64,000 nt of DNA from an uncultured Saprospiraceae bacterium (GTDB lineage: Bacteria > Bacteroidota > Bacteroidia > Chitinophagales > Saprospiraceae). Both the position numbers and the translations under genes were made by a program. Of the stretch, positions 37,709 through 47,329 are shown piece after piece. The notes under the pieces were generated by a model that saw only the letters and a list, made by a program, of their open reading frames with translations, ran no database searches and was not told where the DNA came from. Numbering within the stretch: the stretch's first letter is position 1; every line of letters starts with the position of its first letter. The DNA lies in assembly GCA_937959275.1 (NCBI GenBank), contig CALGLU010000013.1:1-64000 (forward strand), in the 5' to 3' direction.

Positions 37709-39046
37709 ATGGAGTCTATAAACAGGCGATCATTCGTCAAAAAATCAGCTCTTGCAGCAGGTGCTGGCATTATGCTATCTGAAGAAGACATAAAAGCAAA
37801 AGTCTATGTCGATGGAGACGATGCTATAAAAATCGGTTTGATTGGTTGTGGAGGTAGAGGGACAGGAGCTGTAACACAAGCACTACGCTCTGGCCAAAAC
37901 GTAAAATTAGTCGCCATGGCTGATGCGTTTAAAGACAATCTAAAAAAGTGTTATGACAGAATTTCTGACCCTGATTTTAAAGATTGGTCTTCAGAGAAAG
38001 CGGTTGATATGAGCTCCATGATCGATGTGCCTGAAGAGCATATGTTTGATGGATTCGATGGTTATAAAAAGGTGATTGATCTTTGCGATGTTGTGCTTAT
38101 AGCAACTCCCCCAGGATTTAGACCGATACATTTTGAAGCAGCGGTAAATGCCAACAAGCACGTCTTTATGGAAAAACCTCTTGCAGTAGATGGTCCTGGC
38201 GTTAGACGGATATTGGCAGCAGCGAAAATAGCCAAGCAGAAAAAATTAAATGTTGTCGTCGGTCTGCAAAGACACTACCAAAAGATATATACGGAGTGGA
38301 TGGATCGAATTCATAATGGAGTGATAGGAGATATTGTCGCTTCTAGAGTGTATTGGAATGGCGCAGGCGTCTGGGTTAGAGAACGTCAGCCAGCACAAAC
38401 AGAAATGGAATATCAAATGCGTAACTGGTATTATTTTAACTGGTTGTGTGGTGATCATATCACAGAACAACATATTCACAATTTAGATGTAGGCAACTGG
38501 GCTAAGCAAGCAGTGCCTGTCAGGGCTATGGGAATGGGAGGACGTGAAGTGAGGGATGGACTTGATCATGGTGAGATTTTTGATCATCACTATGTCGAAT
38601 ATGAATATGCAGACGGCTCACGCATGTATAGCCAATGCAGACATATCGAGGGTTGTGCAAGTCGAGTAAGTGAAGCATTTCATGGGACTAACGGCTCCGC
38701 TCCGAAACCAGGGGTGCTCAAGACGAGAAGTGGCTATACTATTATGAAGCATGATGATGAGAATGATGTCAATCCATATCAAGAGGAGCATAATTTATTA
38801 TTTGCTGCCATTGCAAATGGAGAATATAAATATGCAGATGCTGAAAATGGAGCCAATGCGACCATGACTTCTATTTTAGGTAGAATGGCGACGTATTCAG
38901 GTAAAATTATTGAATGGGATGATGCCATGAATTCAAGTATTGATTTATCACCAAGCCGCTATGCTTGGGATGCAAATCCTCCAATTATGCCAGACGAAAA
39001 TGGTCGATATCCTATTGCTGTACCAGGTCAATCAAAAGTTGTATAA
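37709..39046 (+). CDS. Gfo/Idh/MocA family oxidoreductase
   Basis: Tat-like NRRSFVKKSALAAGAG; IKIGLIGCGGRGTGAV; EKPLAVDGPGVRRIL. Confidence 0.94.
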   Translation: MESINRRSFVKKSALAAGAGIMLSEEDIKAKVYVDGDDAIKIGLIGCGGRGTGAVTQALRSGQNVKLVAMADAFKDNLKKCYDRISDPDFKDWSSEKAVDMSSMIDVPEEHMFDGFDGYKKVIDLCDVVLIATPPGFRPIHFEAAVNANKHVFMEKPLAVDGPGVRRILAAAKIAKQKKLNVVVGLQRHYQKIYTEWMDRIHNGVIGDIVASRVYWNGAGVWVRERQPAQTEMEYQMRNWYYFNWLCGDHITEQHIHNLDVGNWAKQAVPVRAMGMGGREVRDGLDHGEIFDHHYVEYEYADGSRMYSQCRHIEGCASRVSEAFHGTNGSAPKPGVLKTRSGYTIMKHDDENDVNPYQEEHNLLFAAIANGEYKYADAENGANATMTSILGRMATYSGKIIEWDDAMNSSIDLSPSRYAWDANPPIMPDENGRYPIAVPGQSKVV

Positions 39047-39049
39047 GAG

Positions 39050-39994
39050 ATGATGAACAGAAGATCGTTTATGGGTGCGAGTGCATTGACGGCTGCAGGT
39101 GTTAGCTTTGGATGTGCATCGACAAAGGCCGCGATTAGTGATTCTGCGGTAGCCTCACAGTCATTGAATATGGCTCCTCCAGCGTTTAATTTGAAGTTTG
39201 CGCCTCATTTGGGCATGTTTAAACATCATGCTGGTGAGGATCCAATTGATCAACTTAATTTTATGGCTGATCAGGGATTTAAGGCATATGAAGATAACGG
39301 GATGAAAGGGCGAGATGTGGCACTTCAAGAAAAGATGGCCAGTGTCATGGCGAACCGTGGATTAGAGATGGGAGTTTTTGTTGCCCATAAAATTTATTGG
39401 AAAGAACCCACTCTGGCAAAAGGTGATGACGAATCGCGGGCAGAATTTTTAAATGACATTACCACTTCGGTTGATGTTGCTAAGCGAGTCAATGCTAAAT
39501 GGATGACAGTCGTGCCTGGTCATGTTGATATGCGTCAGGATATGGGCTATCAGACGGCCCATGTTGTTGAGTCATTAAAGCAAGCCTCAGCCATCTTAGA
39601 ACCACATGGTATTACTATGGTATTGGAGCCATTAAATTTTAGAAATCATCCTGGTTTATTCTTGACCAAGTCAGCGCAGGCATTTTCAATTTGCAAAGCA
39701 GTGAATAGTCCATCTTGTAAAATACTCTTTGATATCTATCACCAACAAATACAAGAAGGTAACTTGATCCCTAATATGGAAAACTCCTGGGGTGAAATTG
39801 GTTATATCCAAATCGGTGACAACCCTGGAAGAAAGGAGCCAACGACTGGAGAGATCAATTATAAAAATGTCTTTCAGTTTGTTCATGACCAAGGTTTTGA
39901 AGGTATCCTGGGTATGGAGCATGGTAATTTTCATGACGGATTAGAAGGCGAAAAGAAATTGATCGCTGCTTATCGATCAGTAGATATTTCGTAA
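39050..39994 (+). CDS. TIM barrel protein, hydroxypyruvate isomerase-like
   Basis: Tat/lipoprotein N-terminus (NRRSFMGASALTAAGVSFGCAS); EPLNFRNHPG, LFDIYHQQIQEGN, GYIQIGDNPGRKEPTTGEINY. Confidence 0.9.
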   Translation: MMNRRSFMGASALTAAGVSFGCASTKAAISDSAVASQSLNMAPPAFNLKFAPHLGMFKHHAGEDPIDQLNFMADQGFKAYEDNGMKGRDVALQEKMASVMANRGLEMGVFVAHKIYWKEPTLAKGDDESRAEFLNDITTSVDVAKRVNAKWMTVVPGHVDMRQDMGYQTAHVVESLKQASAILEPHGITMVLEPLNFRNHPGLFLTKSAQAFSICKAVNSPSCKILFDIYHQQIQEGNLIPNMENSWGEIGYIQIGDNPGRKEPTTGEINYKNVFQFVHDQGFEGILGMEHGNFHDGLEGEKKLIAAYRSVDIS

Positions 39995-40023
39995 ATAATT
40001 ACTTTCTTTAAAACGAATTAAAT

Positions 40024-40060
40024 ACTTGGGCAAATAGTCAAATTGTCCAAGTTTTTTTTG
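40024..40060 (+). terminator. Terminator
   Basis: ACTTGGGCAA...TTGTCCAAGT followed by T8. Confidence 0.85.
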
Positions 40061-40166
40061 CTTCGCAGCTCCTGAAGAATCAAATCACCTTATTATTAGT
40101 CATACTATAACAAGTCTGTTATGGAATTGAAATGTATATATTTTGGGAATTGTATTGAAGCTTATT

Positions 40167-42659
40167 TTATTGCTGCGGTTTTATAGAGAAATTATCAAAC
40201 CAATATGATCTTATAGCATATTTACCTAGCAAGGCAGCTACTCTAACTTGGCCGTCATTCGTTACATCAGGAGTAAATGGGAATGAGAATGTTTGCCATT
40301 CGTTATCCAAAAAGATGTTTTTCCAGAGAGAACTTGTATTTGGACTAACATGTCTAAACACATGGATTGGTATGGTGTCAATTGTGGTCGTGTTAGAACG
40401 AGCAGCAAATTCAACGATATATGTCTGGCCAGCAATAGTTGAAAAACCAGATTGTTCGAATTGTATATTCCAATGTGTGCCCGGACCATTAGTCACATTT
40501 ATACGTGCCGCGTTAAGGCCTTCATATGGAAAAATTGGATCTAAACTCGCAGATGCTGTTCCACCTTGGTATAATCCCAGATTCCAAGGAGCTACGGTAT
40601 TATCCTCAAAATCTCCATTGACTAATAGCTCTCTACAGTCCCAAATGTCAGCAAGAAAAAGCGAATTACTAATGATTGAGTTTGGATGTGCTTCAAAACC
40701 CTTGTCTAGTAAGATATGATTACCTGCTTCAAAAACAACATTTTCTCCAAAGACTTTACCGTTTGATATAATGGCATCATGTGCGCTATATAATCCATTG
40801 GGCATACTGTAATTAATCATTCTGATTGGAATACAATCATCACTGGTCAATGTTTCATCAATAACATCTGTCACTTCGATATGAAAAATTTGCAAGTCTC
40901 TATAATTTTTTGGGGAGCTACTGTTGTCATTGACTTCGACTATGACGGTGTATATATTATCTGCGTCTCGACTACCGGGTAGTTCATAATCTGGAACTGT
41001 TGCTGGCGTAAATTGTAACAAGCCAGTATGATCTACAGAAAAATGATTGAAGTCTGGACTCGCTGAAGAAATACTAAACGTGATGGCATCATTATCATTG
41101 TCCGCATAAATTATTTTTGAAATGGGCTGTGGTGTTTGTATGTTTTCAGGGACTTGAATAAAGGGGGATGCATCGACCAGAGTTGCACCATTTTCGGAGA
41201 CGATATCAACTCCATCATTTTGTGTCCATACAGTGCCTTCGTTTATTGTACATGCATCGACATTATGGTCAAGATTAAAATCGTGCGACGTTGTATTTAA
41301 ACTATCAAGAATCGTTTCTATGCAATAATTGGTTTCATTTAAGATGATATTATTATTGATAATTGAATTGGTTAAATAGTAGGATCCCAAGGAGGAATCT
41401 GTTACTTCAGTAATTAAAATTCTTGAGGTATCATTTGCAGGATTAATGATATTATTCGTGATCTGCAAGCCAGATAATCCTTCGTCAGCATAAAGGTTAG
41501 TTTTCCACCCTGCATAATTGCCTCGATGAGCCTTATCTGTTATATTACTATACCAAGCAGTTTCTACACCAATGTATGCGAATCGAGCAGGGCCATTAAG
41601 AGTATTCCTGTCAAAAATATTATTATTTGAATGAATGGCGTTATAAATCATCCATCTCGGTGCTAAACCTTCTGCGGTCAAACTGACATTTAATATATTA
41701 TCTCTAAACACATTATGACTTGCAGCTACATAAGCTTGTAATAAGCCTTCGCCGATAGACTCATTGGTTGTTATGATATTATTTTCAATTAAATTGTGCG
41801 AAGAACCTTGCCCTAAGTGAATAGATGAAGAGATAGAATTAGATAAATTATTGTTTCTGACAATACTACAATTTGTTTCCTTTTGTAGTGAAATATTTCT
41901 CGTACAATTTGTAATTGTATTATTTTCTATGAATGTATTGATGGCTTTTGTAACACCGATACCATAATATGATCCATCAATATAATTATTAGCGATGATC
42001 GTATTGTAAGCACGAAAATTTGCAGGAGGTATAGCTTTGAATTGTTGCCAATAAGAACCACGTCCGCTCGGAGGCAATGTATCCAAAATTCTGCTATGTA
42101 TGAAAATAGCTTCTCCATGAGATTGGATACCATAAAATGAATTATTGATGATCACATTATCTTGCATATCTTCTTGGCCTGTTGACTCAGCAAATAATGC
42201 GATTCCTCTGTTCCTTTCTCCACCATTATTAAATGTACAGTTTTGTACCAAAAGACGAGATGTGTTAATACCATATATGGTCCGACTATTGACATAGTTT
42301 TGGTCAAAAACAATATCTTCTATAGTTAGGTCTTTTACATTTGACGGGTTGTTATGGGCTATGCCCAAAAGGTTAAAACCAAAAGGTCCATCAGTTGCAT
42401 CTTTGATTAACTTTATTGTTCCTCCTCTCATATACTTTATACCATGTCTAACATTTACTTTAGACATTGTACAAATCATAGCATCTGGAAACGTAACCCC
42501 TCCACAATTAATAACTGCAGAATTTATCGCCATTTCAATTGTAAGCTGATTACAAACAGGACCAAAATCCAATGGGCTGTAATCAGGAACTTGGGCATTG
42601 ATCTGTTGAAAAGAAACAACAATAAACGCTAAAACGATGTATTGATTAAGTAACTTCAT
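40167..42659 (-). CDS. secreted right-handed beta-helix protein with cadherin-like, 3-coathanger-like and C-terminal CBM-like domains
   Basis: Signal peptide; NNxI...N beta-helix repeats; VFEAGNHILLDKGFEAHPNS; C-terminal NGDFEDNTVAPWN...YWFDNFSI. Confidence 0.8.
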   Translation of the reverse strand: MKLLNQYIVLAFIVVSFQQINAQVPDYSPLDFGPVCNQLTIEMAINSAVINCGGVTFPDAMICTMSKVNVRHGIKYMRGGTIKLIKDATDGPFGFNLLGIAHNNPSNVKDLTIEDIVFDQNYVNSRTIYGINTSRLLVQNCTFNNGGERNRGIALFAESTGQEDMQDNVIINNSFYGIQSHGEAIFIHSRILDTLPPSGRGSYWQQFKAIPPANFRAYNTIIANNYIDGSYYGIGVTKAINTFIENNTITNCTRNISLQKETNCSIVRNNNLSNSISSSIHLGQGSSHNLIENNIITTNESIGEGLLQAYVAASHNVFRDNILNVSLTAEGLAPRWMIYNAIHSNNNIFDRNTLNGPARFAYIGVETAWYSNITDKAHRGNYAGWKTNLYADEGLSGLQITNNIINPANDTSRILITEVTDSSLGSYYLTNSIINNNIILNETNYCIETILDSLNTTSHDFNLDHNVDACTINEGTVWTQNDGVDIVSENGATLVDASPFIQVPENIQTPQPISKIIYADNDNDAITFSISSASPDFNHFSVDHTGLLQFTPATVPDYELPGSRDADNIYTVIVEVNDNSSSPKNYRDLQIFHIEVTDVIDETLTSDDCIPIRMINYSMPNGLYSAHDAIISNGKVFGENVVFEAGNHILLDKGFEAHPNSIISNSLFLADIWDCRELLVNGDFEDNTVAPWNLGLYQGGTASASLDPIFPYEGLNAARINVTNGPGTHWNIQFEQSGFSTIAGQTYIVEFAARSNTTTIDTIPIHVFRHVSPNTSSLWKNIFLDNEWQTFSFPFTPDVTNDGQVRVAALLGKYAIRSYWFDNFSIKPQQ

Positions 42660-42929
42660 TGGGGTAGATTAATAATAGTTAGTGGAGGGTAGTTGAAAGT
42701 TGTTGAACTAATTATTGCCAACATCTTTTCATGATGCTTAATTATATTAATTTTCAATGAAAAAGGCTGAATCGAAATTGAATATTTATTTAGTCGGGAC
42801 ATTAAAAACTTAAGTTGGATTCAAAACGACATTTTGCTTGCTGTTTATATTCTAGATACGATAAGTCGGTATTTATTCAATTGTAGCTATGCCTTCAAAA
42901 CTAATATGTATTCTCATCGTTAGTATTGC

Positions 42930-43655
42930 ATGACACAAATAAAACTTGCTTCAACAATCCAAATCATAAGAGAAGTGCCAAATGGTAGGGGTATTGAAGT
43001 TTTATTATTGCGACGAAATAAACAACTGGAATTTGCATCTGGATTTTGGGTGTATCCTGGAGGGAAGATTGAGAATCATGAACTTCACAATAGGCCAGAA
43101 TTGCAAGCTGCACGAATCGCTGGTACAAGAGAAACTATGGAAGAGGCGCAATTAACGATTAATGAAGATGCGCTACAGTTTTGTATTCATTGGACGACTC
43201 CTGTCAATGAAAACAAAAGATTTGCAACTTACTTTTTTCATACAAAAGTAGACTACCATGATTCTGAAGTTAGAGTTGACGACTCTGAAATACTTGAGCA
43301 TAAATGGATGAGTCCTCAAAATGCTCTGCATGCTTTAAAGAGCAAAGAAATTATTTTACTGCCACCAACATATATCACTTTACAAAGGATTATCGATTGT
43401 CGCAATTATCAAGATGTCATTGCAGAATGGAAAAGATCAGAACCAGCTTTTGTAAATCCAATTATAGGAATGGATCAGTTCACAGTACACTGCATGTACC
43501 AAGGAGATGCTGGTTATGAAAATGGAGATTTCTCTTTGCAAGGAGCGAGACATCGATTGGTTGTCGACTACAAAAAGCCATCTTTTAAATTTCTACATCA
43601 AAATTGCGATGTTTTTCCAGTAAATGGTGGAAAACATTTGATAGAGGAAGGATAA
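42930..43655 (+). CDS. NUDIX hydrolase
   Basis: Nudix-box-like GGKIENHE...AARIAGTRETMEEAQL. Confidence 0.85.
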   Translation: MTQIKLASTIQIIREVPNGRGIEVLLLRRNKQLEFASGFWVYPGGKIENHELHNRPELQAARIAGTRETMEEAQLTINEDALQFCIHWTTPVNENKRFATYFFHTKVDYHDSEVRVDDSEILEHKWMSPQNALHALKSKEIILLPPTYITLQRIIDCRNYQDVIAEWKRSEPAFVNPIIGMDQFTVHCMYQGDAGYENGDFSLQGARHRLVVDYKKPSFKFLHQNCDVFPVNGGKHLIEEG

Positions 43656-43729
43656 CACAGATTTTACATTCCCTATGGAACCATATATTTGATATTTAAA
43701 TTACATTAGTGTAAATAACACATATAAAT

Positions 43730-44623
43730 ATGCGATGGCAAGGAAAAGAACAAAGTAAAAATGTCGAGGATAGACGGGGAGAACAGTCAAGCCGAGGTAG
43801 ATCAGTTGGAGTAGGAGGTGGTTTAGGTATAGGGGTTTTATTGTTGGCAGGATTAATATTTTTGCTGGGAGGAGATCCGTCTGGTTTTCTACAACAGGCT
43901 CAGCGTCAGCCAGTTCCGCAACAACAACCCCAGCAGCGGACTGATGGTCAGTCGACATATGTCGGTACAGAACAAGAAGAGGCTCTTGCAGATATTGCAG
44001 GTGTCGTTTTAAAAGAAACAGAAGATGTATGGGGATCTATATTCCCGACTCAGCTAGGCAAACGCTATGTGCCTGCTCGGCTTGTCCTATTTGAGCAAAG
44101 CATCGCATCAGCATGTGGTATGGCTGGCTCTGCAACAGGTCCATTCTATTGTCCAGGAGATAATAAGATCTATTTGGATGTTGATTTTTATGATCAATTA
44201 AAGAAAAATTTTGGTGCGCCCGGTGATTTTGCTTTTGCTTACGTCGTCGCCCACGAGGTAGGGCATCATGTACAAAATCAATTGGGCTATACGACCTATG
44301 TTCATAATCAAAAGAATCGGGTCAGCCAAGCTGCCTATAACGATTTATCAGTTAGACTTGAGTTGCAAGCAGATTTTCTTGCAGGCGTATGGGCACACCA
44401 TACCTATAAGAATACTGATCTAATTGAGGATGATGATTTTGAAGAAGCTATGCGAGCAGCTGAAGCGATTGGTGATGATAACATCCAGCGCCAGACGCAA
44501 GGATATATTCGACCGGAAACATTCACTCATGGTACATCTGAGCAGCGGATGAGATGGTTTAGGTATGGATTGGAGACTGGAGATATTAGTAAAGGAGATA
44601 CCTTTAATGCACGAAGGTTATAA
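43730..44623 (+). CDS. neutral zinc metallopeptidase (YpfJ/DUF neutral_zn family)
   Basis: ARLVLFEQSIASACGMAGSATGPFYCPGDNKIYLD, HEVGHHVQNQLG, ELQADFLAGVWAHH. Confidence 0.95.
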   Translation: MRWQGKEQSKNVEDRRGEQSSRGRSVGVGGGLGIGVLLLAGLIFLLGGDPSGFLQQAQRQPVPQQQPQQRTDGQSTYVGTEQEEALADIAGVVLKETEDVWGSIFPTQLGKRYVPARLVLFEQSIASACGMAGSATGPFYCPGDNKIYLDVDFYDQLKKNFGAPGDFAFAYVVAHEVGHHVQNQLGYTTYVHNQKNRVSQAAYNDLSVRLELQADFLAGVWAHHTYKNTDLIEDDDFEEAMRAAEAIGDDNIQRQTQGYIRPETFTHGTSEQRMRWFRYGLETGDISKGDTFNARRL

Positions 44624-44714
44624 GACATTTTAGACTCCAATTTTTTAATTTATACCATTCTTAACATTTTTTTTGCAGTAAGATATTTATCTTCCTAATT
44701 CAAAAAATTACAAT

Positions 44715-45053
44715 ATGAAATTAATACTATTTTTATCTAGCTTTTTAGTGCTTGCAGCAGTTGCAGATCACACGGGTACATACAATTATTCAATAGCCTC
44801 ACCTGACGGGATGACGTATAAAGGAGATATTGTGTTGACACTGGTAGATGGAGAGTACAACGGTGAAATACAATCTGATGGAGGAAGTATGCCACTTAAA
44901 GAGTTAGAAATTGTAGAAGATGAAGTTAATTTCCACATCATCTTTCAAGGTTATAAAGTACAGTTTGATGGCATCTTTGAAGAGGGCGCAATTGTAGCAA
45001 CAGCTTCTGTGGACGGTATGGATTTTCCATTCAAAGCCACTAAGAAAGATTAA
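44715..45053 (+). CDS. hypothetical secreted protein
   Basis: Signal peptide; intact ORF followed by a strong terminator. Confidence 0.7.
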   Translation: MKLILFLSSFLVLAAVADHTGTYNYSIASPDGMTYKGDIVLTLVDGEYNGEIQSDGGSMPLKELEIVEDEVNFHIIFQGYKVQFDGIFEEGAIVATASVDGMDFPFKATKKD

Positions 45054-45106
45054 AGAATCAATGACTCTGTGAACACTTGGCCTAACGAATAGTTAGTCTT
45101 AAAAAT

Positions 45107-45146
45107 AAAGAAAGACCTCCAATTTGAATTGGAGGTCTTTCTTTTT
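45107..45146. terminator. Strong terminator
   Basis: AAAGAAAGACCTCCAATTTGAATTGGAGGTCTTTCTTTTT, near-perfect palindrome with U-tract. Confidence 0.92.
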
Positions 45147-45224
45147 ACATCTCTTTTTAGATTTAGCGAAACATAAGCGTTTTTTTGCTTATCTCTCAGA
45201 CCTACCTTCTCAGCCCTTCTCAGC

Positions 45225-45345
45225 TGCCAGGCTCAAAACTCAACCAAGCCTTTCACTTCATCCACCACGGAATGTCCCGCTTTGCTCCCACATTCAACAC
45301 CCAACACCTAAAACTCAACACCCAAAACTCAACACCGCGACCAAA
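45225..45345 (-). repeat. C-poor degenerate repeat after the DAHP synthase gene
   Basis: Minus strand: GTGTTGAGTTTTGGGTGTTGAGTTTTAGGTGTTGGGTGTTGAATGTGGG ... GGTTGAGTTTTGAG. Confidence 0.6.
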
Positions 45346-45351
45346 GGGAGC

Positions 45352-46434
45352 TTACCCTTTCATCACTTGCTCCTGCTGGTTGATACTCTCATCATGAATC
45401 GCTCGTAAGAATTTATCTATGAACTCTTCACTTAGACCTTCGGCAGCTCCTTTTTCTTTTGCTGCTTTGGTTAGTTCTTCCCAGCGCTTAGCTTGGTAGA
45501 TGGTGATGTCATTCTTCTTCTTGTAGTCACCAATCTTTCGAGCGACAGACATTCTAGATACCAATAAGTTTAAGATGTCATTGTCTATTTCGTTGATATC
45601 CTGACGAAGGAAGTTTAAGCTATCTTGAGCTGCTACATCACCTTCGCTCATCAATCTAAGCTTCAAATCTGTGATCAATTTACCAAGTACTTCTGGAGTG
45701 ATTTGCTGCTTAGCATCTGTCCAGGCATTGTCAGGATCTCTGTGAGTCTCGATCATAAGACCATCATAACTTAAGTCAACTGCTTTCTGAGAGACATCAG
45801 CCAATAGATCTCTTCGACCACAAATATGACTCGGATCACAGATCATCGGCACTTCTGGACGCTCTTTCATGAAGTCTAAAGCGATTTGCCATTGTGGTCG
45901 ATTCCTATAGACCTTCTCACCAGTATTGGAGAATCCTCTATGGATCACACCAACGTTCTTAATGCCGACTTTTTCAAAACGATCGACTGCTCCTAACCAT
46001 AGCTTCAAATCTGGATTGATTGGATTTTTAACTAATACAGGGACGTCCACACCTCTTAATGCCTCTGCAATCTCTTGGACAGAAAACGGGTTAACAGATG
46101 TCCTCGCGCCAATCCAGATCACGTCTACGCCAAAGGCCAGACACATCTCAGCATGACCTGCTCGTGCAGCCTCGACTGTTATTGGTAATCCTGTCTCCTC
46201 TTTGACCCTCTTCATCCAAGGGAGTCCAGCGACGCCTACACCTTCGAAGTTGCCTGCAGATGTTCGGGGTTTCCAGATGCCTCCACGAAGCATGTCTACT
46301 TTTCCAGTGGCAGCGATCCCTTTACAGGTCTCTACTAATTGCTCTTCAGTCTCGACACTACATGGTCCAGCTATGACAACTGGTGTATCTGTTTTGCGAA
46401 ACCAGTTCGTTTTTGATGATGATTGTGTTTCCAT
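45352..46434 (-). CDS. bifunctional 3-deoxy-7-phosphoheptulonate synthase/chorismate mutase type II
   Basis: VIAGPCSVETEEQL...MLRGGIWKPRTSAGNFEGVG; PMICDPSHICGRRDL; C-terminal chorismate mutase LRQDINEIDNDILNLLVSRMSVARKIGDYKK. Confidence 0.95.
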   Translation of the reverse strand: METQSSSKTNWFRKTDTPVVIAGPCSVETEEQLVETCKGIAATGKVDMLRGGIWKPRTSAGNFEGVGVAGLPWMKRVKEETGLPITVEAARAGHAEMCLAFGVDVIWIGARTSVNPFSVQEIAEALRGVDVPVLVKNPINPDLKLWLGAVDRFEKVGIKNVGVIHRGFSNTGEKVYRNRPQWQIALDFMKERPEVPMICDPSHICGRRDLLADVSQKAVDLSYDGLMIETHRDPDNAWTDAKQQITPEVLGKLITDLKLRLMSEGDVAAQDSLNFLRQDINEIDNDILNLLVSRMSVARKIGDYKKKNDITIYQAKRWEELTKAAKEKGAAEGLSEEFIDKFLRAIHDESINQQEQVMKG

Positions 46435-46462
46435 TGTGTTTGTATTTCAGTTTATATGTTTT

Positions 46463-47329
46463 CTAACTTAATTTGACAACGTTTAATTTTAGTCCGTTGA
46501 GTACTCGTTTGATTTCATTTGCCTTTTGCATCAACTCTTTTGATGATACTGTATCACCTTTATCTATGACCTCTTTAAAATGCGTGAGGTGTGTAATGTA
46601 TTTACTTAACGCATCAGATAGATGAATTGAGTTTTTATTAAAAATCGATGACCAGGTTTCTGGATTACTTTTCGCCAACCGAACTGTTGATTCAAAACCT
46701 GTACTTGCAAGATTGAATATTTGTTTTTGATCTTGCTCAATATCTAATACGGTTAATGCCAATGTAAACGCACTGACATGTGACAAGTGTGACACATAAG
46801 CCATATGCTTATCATGAGAATCCGCATCCATAAATAAAGACTGCATGCCTAAATCATTAAAAATCTTCAACACAGATTCCAAGGCATCTTCTGCTACTTT
46901 ATGTTCTTCGCAGATAATATTTTTTTTGTCTCTAAATAAATTTATAATGGCTGCACCTGGTCCTGAAAATTCAGTACCTGCCAAGGGATGCGCTGCTACA
47001 TATCGCTCTCTCTTCTCATGATCACCTAAGGCCTTACATATCTCAGCTTTAGTCGACCCAACATCAAAGACTGTCTGGTTCCATTTTATAGTATTCAATA
47101 AATACAGACTGACCGCTTCAATGGCATCCACGGGAATACAAACAGCAAATACATCTGCCTCTCCAACCGCTTCATCCAAAGCCATCACTGTATCCACTAG
47201 CCCAAAATCAATTGCTTTTTCTTGATGCTGTACATTATCATCCACCCCGATAACAGTATAGCCTAGCTGTCTACATTCCTTGGCGATTGACCCACCTATT
47301 AATCCTAGTCCAATGACAGCTAGCTTCAT
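46463..47329 (-). CDS. tyrA: prephenate dehydrogenase
   Basis: KLAVIGLGLIGGSIAKECRQLGY; AHPLAGTEFSGPGAA; SHLSHVSAFTLAL. Confidence 0.94.
   Translation of the reverse strand: MKLAVIGLGLIGGSIAKECRQLGYTVIGVDDNVQHQEKAIDFGLVDTVMALDEAVGEADVFAVCIPVDAIEAVSLYLLNTIKWNQTVFDVGSTKAEICKALGDHEKRERYVAAHPLAGTEFSGPGAAIINLFRDKKNIICEEHKVAEDALESVLKIFNDLGMQSLFMDADSHDKHMAYVSHLSHVSAFTLALTVLDIEQDQKQIFNLASTGFESTVRLAKSNPETWSSIFNKNSIHLSDALSKYITHLTHFKEVIDKGDTVSSKELMQKANEIKRVLNGLKLNVVKLS

Noticed and set aside
45124-45408. ORFs of 94 and 70 aa on +
   Set aside because: Run through a terminator, the C-poor tail repeat and the antisense end of the DAHP synthase gene.
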